A stretch of DNA of 36,936 bases. Origin: an uncultured Bacteroidales bacterium (lineage in GTDB: Bacteria > Bacteroidota > Bacteroidia > Bacteroidales > UBA4417). Every line of letters begins with the position of its first letter. Positions within the stretch are counted from its first letter, which is position 1. Where the stretch lies: NCBI GenBank assembly GCA_903878265.1, contig CAIRHD010000264.1:1-36936 (forward strand), given 5' to 3'. Shown here one piece after another: positions 16,669-23,873 of the stretch. The notes under the pieces are model-generated. The model did not search any database. It worked only from the letters and a program-made list of their open reading frames with translations, and was not told the origin of the DNA. A program made the translations under genes and the position numbers.

Positions 16669-18726
16669 ATGAAAAATCTTGACCATTCCATTCAAAAACC
16701 TGTCAGCTTTTCTAAGCCGCAATCATTAAGTAACTGGCTAATAATTACCATCTTAAGTTTTGCATCGTTTAATTCTTATTCTCAATGCTACTCCTATTAT
16801 GTTTCAGGGCTTACCATTGAAGAGAACTGGAAAACTACACCTACCGCAGGTCGGGGATATAAGCCTTACTGGTCGTTTACCGGTGTAGCTGGCCGTACAT
16901 ACAGTTTTTCGGATTGTTACGGCGAACCTGGGCAATACACCGAAGAAACCCACATTATGATTTTAGATAATACAATGCAGGTTATTGCTTACATCGACGA
17001 CAATACCTATTGCACCGGTAACAGCGCCTCGGGTGATTGGTTATGCCCGGCCAACGGCAATTACTACGTTGTGTTGGCACATTGGTGGTGCGATATGCTT
17101 CTGATTCCTCATGCGCTTACTCACAGGGTGCGGCTGGTCGCAAATTGGACTGGTGCAGTTTCAACTGATTGGAACAACGGTGATAATTGGAGCACCGGTC
17201 TTATACCCACAGCTCAAACTTATGTTATTATTCCATCACTTCCGGTAAACCAACCGCATATTACCAGCGGCACAGATTTACCAGCCTTATGTAAAGATCT
17301 TACAATCAGGGATGGCGCGGCCCTGACAGTAGAAACCGGCAAAGCCCTCACAGTAATCGGTAACCTAACCAACGAAGCCGGAATCAATGGGTTGGTAATT
17401 GAAAATTCAGGTTCACTTATGCACAACTCCAACGGGGTACAAGCAACAATCAAAAGAACTGTAAGCGGCAACAGTCAGTTGGATCAAAGTTGCTATCATC
17501 TTGTTTCGGTGCCACTTGCGCAAAGCTCAAACCCAACCGCAAATTTATTTAACGGATCTTACCTGTACTATCTTAACCCTAATGAAGCTAATGCGGGAAA
17601 TGGCTCAATTTATGGTGTTTGGGCCTCGGTAGGCGAAAACGCTGCCACACCACTACAAAGCAACAAGGGATACATGTTATACTATCCAAACAATGCCGGG
17701 CATACCTACACTTTCGAAGGTGAATTGAATAATGGCGAATTTGCCAGCAGCGTGGTGGGCCATGCCGGAAATTATACCTGGAACCTCATACCCAATCCAT
17801 ATCCTTCAACACTCGATTGGATTGGCGCAGGTTGGTCAAGAAGTGCCGGGGTTGGTGGTGCATATTACGTATGGTCGGCAACAGAGAAACAGTATTTATA
17901 TTGCAACATTGTAGGGCTTGGTACCACCACAAGGTATATACCTGTTGGTCAATCGGTAATGGTTGCAGTTTGGGATAATCCAGTTCCTTCAATTCTAGTA
18001 AATAACGATGCACGTTTGCACTACAACCAGGCCTTTAACAAATCATCCGAAAATTTCGAAAACCTTCTTAATATTAAAGCAAGTATAAATGGGCTTAAAG
18101 ATGAAGCTTTTGTATGGTTTAACGCCGAAGGCACTGCAGAGGTTGACCTAAAACAAGACGCACTAAAGCTTTTTGGGGCGGCTGAAGCACCTCAGCTATA
18201 CACTCTAAGTGGCGATACAAAACTTAGTATTAATGAGTTGCCTGTTCCTGAAAACCAAACCACATTAACGATGGCATTCGAAACACAAACGTCAGGAAAG
18301 GTAACTTTAAATACGTTTGGTAGTGAGAGTTTCGGATCAAATGTCAGTCTTTTTCTTAAAGATGAACTGGCCGGAAACACTATAAACCTGAAGGATCAGA
18401 ATACGTACACCTTCGAACACAATCCAGTGAATCAACCAAATAGGTTTAAGCTAATTTTCAATAGTACAACTGGAATAGATGATGAGTTTGGAGCAAAAGA
18501 CCGTATTTGGTTCTCCGAAAACCATCTCCATATCGCTGTTCACCAACCTACCAGCCAGCCAGCAACGATAGAAGTTTACAATGCTACAGGAAGGCAAATC
18601 CTGAAAAAGTCGGTTCTGCTTTCCAGCCAAACCAGCATGGATCTGAATGCCAGTGGGTTTGTGATTGCAAGGGTTACAGTTAACGGATCGGTTCTGGTGG
18701 CTAACGGCATATTAATGGAAAAATAA
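16669..18726 (+). CDS. Large secreted protein with T9SS-like C-terminal sorting domain
   Basis: Starting at MKNLDHSIQKP the protein has 685 residues, with an export signal LSNWLIITILSFASFNSYSQ ending in the S-Q cleavage site common in Bacteroidota. After a Cys- and Tyr-rich domain comes WTGAVSTDWNNGDNWSTG, a motif frequent in Bacteroidota adhesin-like proteins, followed by short beta repeats (LTIRDGAALTVETGKALTV). Later parts have mixed beta composition. The last ~75 residues (IEVYNATGRQILKKS, then FVIARVTVNG and a short basic end) fit a type A T9SS sorting domain. It is expected at the cell surface or secreted; ligand unknown. A small PID-CTERM-like gene follows. Confidence 0.75.
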   Translation: MKNLDHSIQKPVSFSKPQSLSNWLIITILSFASFNSYSQCYSYYVSGLTIEENWKTTPTAGRGYKPYWSFTGVAGRTYSFSDCYGEPGQYTEETHIMILDNTMQVIAYIDDNTYCTGNSASGDWLCPANGNYYVVLAHWWCDMLLIPHALTHRVRLVANWTGAVSTDWNNGDNWSTGLIPTAQTYVIIPSLPVNQPHITSGTDLPALCKDLTIRDGAALTVETGKALTVIGNLTNEAGINGLVIENSGSLMHNSNGVQATIKRTVSGNSQLDQSCYHLVSVPLAQSSNPTANLFNGSYLYYLNPNEANAGNGSIYGVWASVGENAATPLQSNKGYMLYYPNNAGHTYTFEGELNNGEFASSVVGHAGNYTWNLIPNPYPSTLDWIGAGWSRSAGVGGAYYVWSATEKQYLYCNIVGLGTTTRYIPVGQSVMVAVWDNPVPSILVNNDARLHYNQAFNKSSENFENLLNIKASINGLKDEAFVWFNAEGTAEVDLKQDALKLFGAAEAPQLYTLSGDTKLSINELPVPENQTTLTMAFETQTSGKVTLNTFGSESFGSNVSLFLKDELAGNTINLKDQNTYTFEHNPVNQPNRFKLIFNSTTGIDDEFGAKDRIWFSENHLHIAVHQPTSQPATIEVYNATGRQILKKSVLLSSQTSMDLNASGFVIARVTVNGSVLVANGILMEK

Positions 18727-18829
18727 TTTAGCCTGATTTTCCAAGCAGGAGTAAATCTTGTATAAATATCTTCGGCTAAGCCAAAAACAAGCCTGATATA
18801 ATATCAATCTTAAACCAAAAAACAACATC

Positions 18830-19054
18830 ATGAAAAAAATACTGATCATATTGAGCTTATTAGCTCTGGGATTTTCGAACCTTTTGGCACAAGGCCCGCC
18901 ACCAAACCCTCCGGGTGAAGCTAGCAATGGAGGCACAAATGGCCCGATTAGCGGAAGCGGTGCACCTATAGGGAATGGAATAGAAGTATTGTTGGTTCTG
19001 TCTGCCGGATTTGCGGCAAAAAAAACGTATGATTCAAAAAACAAAGAATTATAG
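18830..19054 (+). CDS. Small secreted protein with PID-CTERM-like tail
   Basis: The 74-residue protein has a signal peptide (MKKILIILSLLALGFSNLLAQ) and a Gly/Pro/Asn-rich linker. It ends with GAPIGNGIEVLLVLSAGFAAKK and a basic tail. That layout (API-x-x-G, hydrophobic helix with small residues, Lys-Lys) resembles the PID-CTERM putative sorting signal of Bacteroidota. The role of such miniproteins is not known. It lies 103 bp after the large secreted protein and might be cotranscribed with it. The assignment rests on pattern, not on a search. Confidence 0.65.
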   Translation: MKKILIILSLLALGFSNLLAQGPPPNPPGEASNGGTNGPISGSGAPIGNGIEVLLVLSAGFAAKKTYDSKNKEL

Positions 19055-19223
19055 TTTACATCTCAATATTATAAAGGGTCTTATTCCTTAAACAAGAAAA
19101 TTGATTTGTAACATTTTCTGAAAATGGTTTGGATGCTTGGCAGCAACAAATATTACATATTCCCGGTAACGGCTTTATCGTTCAACAATACTCATTTGGC
19201 AGAGTATTTAAATTTGCATATTT

Positions 19224-19257
19224 AAAACAATCCTGGGCTGCAACTCAGGATTGTTTT
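19224..19257. terminator. Bidirectional hairpin terminator
   Basis: Arms AAAACAATCCTG and CAGGATTGTTTT are exact complements around a 10-nt loop, with a long T-run on the plus strand and an A-rich left flank. It lies between the small secreted gene (+) and the convergent Crp/Fnr gene (-). Confidence 0.85.
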
Positions 19258-19317
19258 TTTTCTTTTGTTCTATTGGCTGGAAATTCCTATTGAAAATTTT
19301 CCCGACATGGTTGGTAC

Positions 19318-20019
19318 TTATCTCCCATACTTACTTATTTCAACAAGCTTTGTATAATTTGTGATTTCCAGTACTTTGCCTTCAAAAATGAGAATTCCTT
19401 CCTTTTGCATTTTTGAAATAGTTGTGATTACATTTTCGTGCGAACACGCCGCAAATTCAGATATTTCCTTTTTTGTAATCGAAATAGTAAACTTATGGCT
19501 TTTATAAACGTGGTCCGCAAGGTAAATTATAATGTCGGCAATTCGCCCATGAACTTGCTTGTGAGCAAGGCTGATAAAATTAAAAATAGCCGACTGGAAC
19601 ATTTCTGTTGATTCTTCAAACATCATAATGGCATATTTGCCACTATTGATAAGCAGTTTTTTCATTGCCTTGCTATCAATCAGGCATGCTTCACAATCCT
19701 CAAGGGCAATAAGTGAAAAAATGTTAGTTTCTTTAAAAAAAAGATTTGCCCCACCCAAAAGTATAGGGCCGGTAACAACTGTCAGAATTATATTTTTGCG
19801 CGATTCATTCTCGAAATTGAATTTTACAATCCCTTTGTGGAGATAAACAAGATTGGTAGCTTTTGTCCCTTGCTTCAGGATGGTTTCGCCTTTTCGATAA
19901 AATAGTTGATGTGACGTTCTTCGAATAAGTTCAAAATCTTCAGGAGCAATAAGTTTGCAACTTAAAGACCTGAATGAACATTCGTTGCAATCAAAACGAC
20001 TATGCCGGTTATCTGACAT
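19318..20019 (-). CDS. Crp/Fnr-family transcription regulator
   Basis: The protein has 233 residues. Residues 22-130 form the cyclic-nucleotide-binding-like beta barrel (YRKGETILKQGTKATNLVYLHKGIVKF). A long dimer helix follows (about 130-165). The C-terminal winged helix holds ITKKEISEFAACSHENVITTISKMQ, where the Glu of the recognition helix is kept but the flanking Arg residues of CRP/FNR are not. Cys11, Cys14 and Cys21 near the N-terminus could bind an Fe-S cluster as in Fnr-type sensors. It is divergent from the FAD gene; dyad C lies between them. It is the best resident candidate for the regulator of promoters A-C, but the dyad is wider than usual CRP/FNR sites. Confidence 0.88.
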   Translation of the reverse strand: MSDNRHSRFDCNECSFRSLSCKLIAPEDFELIRRTSHQLFYRKGETILKQGTKATNLVYLHKGIVKFNFENESRKNIILTVVTGPILLGGANLFFKETNIFSLIALEDCEACLIDSKAMKKLLINSGKYAIMMFEESTEMFQSAIFNFISLAHKQVHGRIADIIIYLADHVYKSHKFTISITKKEISEFAACSHENVITTISKMQKEGILIFEGKVLEITNYTKLVEISKYGR

Positions 20020-20087
20020 TTATAACAGAATTAATAAAATGTTGCATTAGGAATAATCATTAAAGTTGCTCCATCAGCTTCCGTCAA

Positions 20088-20095
20088 CAAATGTA
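20088..20095 (-). promoter_or_regulatory. Divergent -7 box of the Crp/Fnr gene, inside dyad C
   Basis: Read on the minus strand, TACATTTG matches TAnnTTTG and lies about 70 bp before the regulator's ATG. It overlaps the left half of the dyad (20090-20114), so a protein bound there would block this promoter. Confidence 0.45.
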
Positions 20096-20125
20096 CACAT
20101 GTTCCGCGTATAATTAGTATATTTG
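20090..20125 (+). promoter_or_regulatory. Promoter C: degenerate 25-bp dyad and -7 box before the FAD gene
   Basis: AATGTAC-N11-GTATAAT (20090-20114) has an intact left half and a degenerate right half compared with promoters A and B. The spacer again ends in GC before GTA. The -7 box TATATTTG (20118-20125) starts four bases after the dyad rather than six. Confidence 0.6.
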
Positions 20126-20205
20126 CAAAAAAATGCCATAATTCAAAATTTGATTTGTTGGATTGGCATGAGAAATACACATCAAAATCATAAAATATAC
20201 TGACA

Positions 20206-21588
20206 TTGAAAAGTATAGGTATAATAGGAGTAGGATTTTCAGGCACCATGCTTGCAGTTCATTTGATCCACAAATCAAAAGAAGCATTTAAAATCTGTTT
20301 AATCGATAAAAGCGATTCATTAAATCTGGGTGTAGCGTATAAGCCAAATTCGAAGTCGCAGATACTCAATGTGATTGCTTCAAAAATGAGTGCTTTTCCT
20401 GACAAACCTGACCATTTTCTGGATTGGACAATGCGAGGAAACGAGTTTAAAGAAAAGGACAAGAATCTTATAGCAAATTCGTTCCTTTCAAGGCAGCTAT
20501 ACGGAGAGTACCTAAAAGAAGTTTGGGCGGAAGCTGCCGAAATTGCAAAGCATAAAAATATTTCTGTTGAACTGATTGATGGCCATGTTGTTGACCTTGA
20601 AATAAACCATCAAACAATAACACTTACGCTTGATAGTGAAAAGAAAATTGCAGTCGGGAAATGTGTTATCGCTTCCGGAAATCATGAACCCGGTAATTTG
20701 AAAATTAAAAATCCCTCTTTTTATAGCAGCAAAAAGTACTTTCGTAATCCCTGGCTCCCTGAAGTTATAAGCCTTCCCGATAGCGGTGAACCAATCCTAA
20801 TAATAGGCAGTGGCCTTACCATGGTCGATACGGTACTTGGGTTGACGGAGCAAGGATTTAAGGGTGAAATATACTCAATATCACCCAATGGTTTGGATAT
20901 TCTTCCCCACCGGCATATTGGCCAAAAATATTCGGGCTTGACTGATGAGTTACCAGAAACAATCTCATTATACGATATGGTAAAACTTGTACACAAGCAT
21001 ATAAAATTGGTCAGTGAATATGGTTTTTCGGCTGAACCTGTAATTGATTCGATCCGTCCATGTACGGCACGAATCTGGAGAAATTTTTCGAAAAGCGAAA
21101 AGGCATTGTTTGTTTCAAGATTAAAGCATTTGTGGAACGTGGGCCGCCATAGGATTCCATTGCACATATTCAGTAAAATTCAACAACTAAAGGAAGATGG
21201 AAAATTACATTGTATTTCAGGCAAGATTATCAATTTCATTGAAACTGAAAAATGCTGTAAAGTCGAGTACTTGGATAATAGGGATGATTGTATAAAAACT
21301 ATTGAAGCATCTAGAATAATTAATTGCACAGGACCGGAAACCGACTTGATGAATGTTGAAAATAGCTTTTTGAAGAATTGCCTACTTAATGGTATTGTAA
21401 GTCAGGACAAATTAAAACTGGGCATCAGGACAAATATTGAAACATTTGAAGTAAAAAATTCGAAAAACGAAACTCAAAATAACCTTTTTACAATAGGTTC
21501 AAATCTGAGGGGTGAATTCTGGGAAAGTATTGCTGTGAATGAATTACGATCGCAGGCTGAAAGGCTTGCAGAGAAATTGATCGACTAG
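20206..21588 (+). CDS. FAD/NAD(P)-binding oxidoreductase
   Basis: The 460-residue protein starts at a TTG because the Rossmann strand begins at once: KSIGIIGVGFSGTMLAVHL. The acidic end of the second strand follows (CLIDKSD). A second nucleotide-binding motif, ILIIGSGLTMVDTVL, lies near 200. LGVAY and NCTGPETDL are typical of the NAD_binding_9-type (YdhS-like) flavoproteins. Substrate and electron partner are unknown. It is divergent from the Crp/Fnr gene and has the dyad-linked promoter C, so it probably belongs to the same regulon as the NorCB-like enzyme. A role in electron supply or in NO or oxygen response is possible but only inferred. Confidence 0.82.
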   Translation: MKSIGIIGVGFSGTMLAVHLIHKSKEAFKICLIDKSDSLNLGVAYKPNSKSQILNVIASKMSAFPDKPDHFLDWTMRGNEFKEKDKNLIANSFLSRQLYGEYLKEVWAEAAEIAKHKNISVELIDGHVVDLEINHQTITLTLDSEKKIAVGKCVIASGNHEPGNLKIKNPSFYSSKKYFRNPWLPEVISLPDSGEPILIIGSGLTMVDTVLGLTEQGFKGEIYSISPNGLDILPHRHIGQKYSGLTDELPETISLYDMVKLVHKHIKLVSEYGFSAEPVIDSIRPCTARIWRNFSKSEKALFVSRLKHLWNVGRHRIPLHIFSKIQQLKEDGKLHCISGKIINFIETEKCCKVEYLDNRDDCIKTIEASRIINCTGPETDLMNVENSFLKNCLLNGIVSQDKLKLGIRTNIETFEVKNSKNETQNNLFTIGSNLRGEFWESIAVNELRSQAERLAEKLID

Positions 21589-21610
21589 TGGGTACAACCG
21601 AAAAAATCCT

Positions 21611-21923
21611 TTATTCTGCCATCAAATCACGTAACGAAGTCTGTGCCAGCTTATCGTATGTATAATCCCGTATATCCTTAAACACTTTCCGCAAATTGCA
21701 TTTTGCTTCGTCCTTGCAAAATTCGCAGGGTTGGTAAGCTTTTTCCGAAACGCAGGGTACCAACGCAATCGGCCCCTCGAAATAGCGTACAATCTCCGAA
21801 AGCCAACTGCATCGCTTTTTGTCATAGGGTTATTATTTGATGAGCCACGAGGCCGTCAAGCTGTTTGTGATAATAGCGGAATATTGCAGCAACCTCAATC
21901 TAGTTATCTCCCTAAAATACACC
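21611..21923 (-). pseudogene. Decayed Rrf2-family regulator (C-terminal half only intact)
   Basis: On the minus strand 21829-21611 reads, without a stop, a typical Rrf2 C-terminal half. It has IVRYFEGPIALVPCVSEKAY, then PCEFCKDEAKC with three cysteines of the kind that can hold an Fe-S cluster, and ends in TSLRDLMAE. There is a TAA just before it and no start codon in frame. In 21830-21923 other frames show possible helix-turn-helix remnants (LLQYSAIITNSLTAS, and RPRGS in another frame) broken by stops. The hydrolase gene abuts at 21924, so the first ~60 residues are missing. Rrf2 members (IscR, NsrR, CymR) sense Fe-S status, NO or cysteine. No earlier annotation would show this by ORF length. 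Confidence 0.75.
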
Positions 21924-22721
21924 TTACGAAAAACACCTTATCGCAAAATGTTTCAAGGCATTCAAGGTAATAGCCGGAGCTTCGATGTAACCCATGTGTC
22001 CAACATTGTCGAGCAGCAGTATTTCGCTATGTGAAGGAATCACTGCCTGTTCAATTATTTGGTTATATGGCATTCGGCTGTCCTGTTTTCCAGCAATGAA
22101 TAAAATTGGGGTTTTTGTCAGCAACAAATATTGAAGTTGACTTGGGCGGTCGCGCATTCCCGAAATGGCTGCAATTATGGCTTCCGGCACCATTGAATCT
22201 GCCATATCCTGTAGCTTTTGTATTTCCCTTTTATAATTTGCAAGGTGTTTTTGGTCGAATAGATCGGGAATAAAATGCTTGATAAAACTGCCCTTATTTT
22301 GCTGTACCACTGCAATGGTGCGGCGGCGGATTTCCTTTGTTACATCGCTGTCGGCATTGGCGTGCGAATGAAAAAGCACAAGCCCTGTAACTTGTCCTTG
22401 ATTTTCGACAGCAAATTGCAAAGCCACATAACCACCCATCGAATGTCCTACAACCAAGGCATGTTCGATGTTTTCGGCATTTAGCACTGCTTTTACCACT
22501 TGCCCCATAAGTTGCATGCTATGGGTTTCGGCTATCATCCCGCTTTCGCCATGTCCGGGCAAATCGATGGCCACAACGGTAAAATCCTTTTGCAGGATAT
22601 CTTTAAAATCATCCCAAATCGCTTTTGATTCAAGAAATCCGTGCAACAGAACAATTGCAGGACCTTGGCCGATTTTATGGTAAAATATATTTTTGTTCTG
22701 GAAATGAATTGATTTTTTCAT
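21924..22721 (-). CDS. Alpha/beta-fold hydrolase
   Basis: The protein has 265 residues with the standard layout. The oxyanion segment is LLHGFLESKAIWDD (25-38), followed by DLPGHGESG. The nucleophile elbow GHSMGGY has Ser near 94. An Asp sits after FIAGKQD, and a catalytic His in NVGHMGYIEAP. There is no signal peptide. The substrate cannot be told; relatives are esterases, C-C hydrolases and lactonases. The start MKKSIHFQNKNIFYH fits the family N-terminus. It abuts the Rrf2 remnant on the same strand and may have replaced its 5' part. Confidence 0.85.
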   Translation of the reverse strand: MKKSIHFQNKNIFYHKIGQGPAIVLLHGFLESKAIWDDFKDILQKDFTVVAIDLPGHGESGMIAETHSMQLMGQVVKAVLNAENIEHALVVGHSMGGYVALQFAVENQGQVTGLVLFHSHANADSDVTKEIRRRTIAVVQQNKGSFIKHFIPDLFDQKHLANYKREIQKLQDMADSMVPEAIIAAISGMRDRPSQLQYLLLTKTPILFIAGKQDSRMPYNQIIEQAVIPSHSEILLLDNVGHMGYIEAPAITLNALKHFAIRCFS

Positions 22722-22805
22722 GATATTTTTTTCTGATGGCGTACAATTTGTTTTTCACGAAGGGAAAACGATTAGCTTTTGTTAACCGTATTTTTAGCTA
22801 TACTG

Positions 22806-23017
22806 CAAATGGGATAAAATCCGCGATTTATAATCACAAAAAGTGGACCACGGAGGCACGGATAACACGAAGAAAAGCACTGAGAATGAACTCCGTGAAC
22901 TTAGCAAAGCGATATCACGAACTCCTAAAAGAATAAGCAATTGTGAGTAAACTCTGTGAACTCCGTGCCTCCGTGGTAAAAATTTCAAATCTAAATGCGA
23001 CAATTTATCCCGTTTTG
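22806..23017. mobile_element. MITE-like nested inverted-repeat element
   Basis: Exact 16-bp arms ACCACGGAGGCACGGA (22847-22862) and its complement (22962-22977) enclose a ~100-bp centre carrying further CTCCGTGAACT-like copies. Outside them the flanks pair again: CAAATGGGATAAA...CGCGATTTA at the left and TAAATGCGAC...TTTATCCCGTTTTG at the right. The CACGGAGGCACGGA arm is a motif I know from dispersed non-coding repeats in many bacterial genomes. There is no transposase, so it would be non-autonomous. It fills most of the 379-bp gap between the hydrolase and the next gene. Confidence 0.65.
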
Positions 23018-23051
23018 AGTATAAAATAGTAATAATTGGTATAACTTTAAC

Positions 23052-23082
23052 AAAAAAGCTGCCCGAACAGGAACAGCTTTTT
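23052..23082 (-). terminator. Terminator of the Pro/Lys-rich protein gene
   Basis: AAAAAAGCTG and CAGCTTTTT pair around a loop. On the minus strand the hairpin lies 19 bp after the stop at 23101 and ends in a T-run; T-runs also follow on the plus strand. Confidence 0.75.
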
Positions 23083-23100
23083 GTTTTTTTACTAAAAATT

Positions 23101-23655
23101 TTATTTCTTATTTGGATCCGGTGTTGGTGCTTTCTCTGCTGAATTTTTGGGTGGTGTCGGCATTTTAAGAACGGTTTTGTTAGTAGGTGGTGCAGGTGGT
23201 GCATTTTTATCTACTGGTTTTCCGTTTGCATCCAAAAATATTGGGGCGGGTTTTGCAGTGCCTCCTGTGCTGTTGGTAGCCGGTTTTATAGGTGTAGGTT
23301 TTACTGGATTTACAATAGGTTGCACAGAATTTACAGTCGATTTTGTTGACGATTTCACTGCAGGTTTTGTTGCTGGAGCTGGATTGGTTTTCGGGTCGGT
23401 TTTTGCGCTTTTCCCAGTTTGCTCTTTGTAGCCACCTTTCTTGTATTCGTTGGCCCTTTTCTTTGCTTCGGCAGCTTGTTCGGGAGTTAAAGAATTGTAT
23501 TTCTTCTTCAGCTCAGCCTGATGGGCTTTGTTTTTTTCGAGGTTTTCCTGTTTCTGCTTGTCGGCAGCAATGCCGCTTGATTGAGCATTGACTTGTGTAC
23601 AATACAACAAAACAGTTAGAACCATTGTAGCAGCAAATAATGTTGAAATTTTCAT
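23101..23655 (-). CDS. Secreted low-complexity Pro/Thr/Lys-rich protein
   Basis: The 184-residue protein has a signal peptide (MKISTLFAATMVLTVLLYC, cleavage near VNAQ). A charged helical segment with NSLTPEQAAEAKKRANEY follows; the rest is a disordered tail of Pro, Thr, Lys and Asn with repeated KPxxxP and PKTNPAP patterns. A short globular-looking motif, PIFLDANGKPVDKNAPP, sits in the tail. I recognise no domain. The antisense frame is open and hydrophobic only because the codons are biased. A periplasmic linker or envelope-associated protein is plausible. Confidence 0.65.
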   Translation of the reverse strand: MKISTLFAATMVLTVLLYCTQVNAQSSGIAADKQKQENLEKNKAHQAELKKKYNSLTPEQAAEAKKRANEYKKGGYKEQTGKSAKTDPKTNPAPATKPAVKSSTKSTVNSVQPIVNPVKPTPIKPATNSTGGTAKPAPIFLDANGKPVDKNAPPAPPTNKTVLKMPTPPKNSAEKAPTPDPNKK

Positions 23656-23873
23656 TATTCTTGTTTTAAAAATTGTGTGATTAAGATTTTACAAAAATTG
23701 TACCAAAACAATTTAAAGCAGTCAAAAGAGGATTTGCACTTTGCAAAGGCTAAAGAATAAATGTCCAGATTTTGCAGTTTTTTTTCTTTATCCTGAAATA
23801 TCTGCTTTATTTTCAGTTTATGCGGCATGCATTTCCCATCTAAAAGCAATTGCGGAACTCTTATGTTTTATTG

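Noticed and set aside
19123-19300. Short open frames in the gap before the Crp/Fnr gene
   Set aside because: They begin without a start codon or run through the terminator hairpin; no family is recognised.
23147-23431. Plus-strand frame with a hydrophobic Gly/Val-rich product
   Set aside because: It is antisense to the Pro/Lys-rich secreted protein, whose codon bias produces the open hydrophobic frame; the minus strand has a signal peptide and a terminator.
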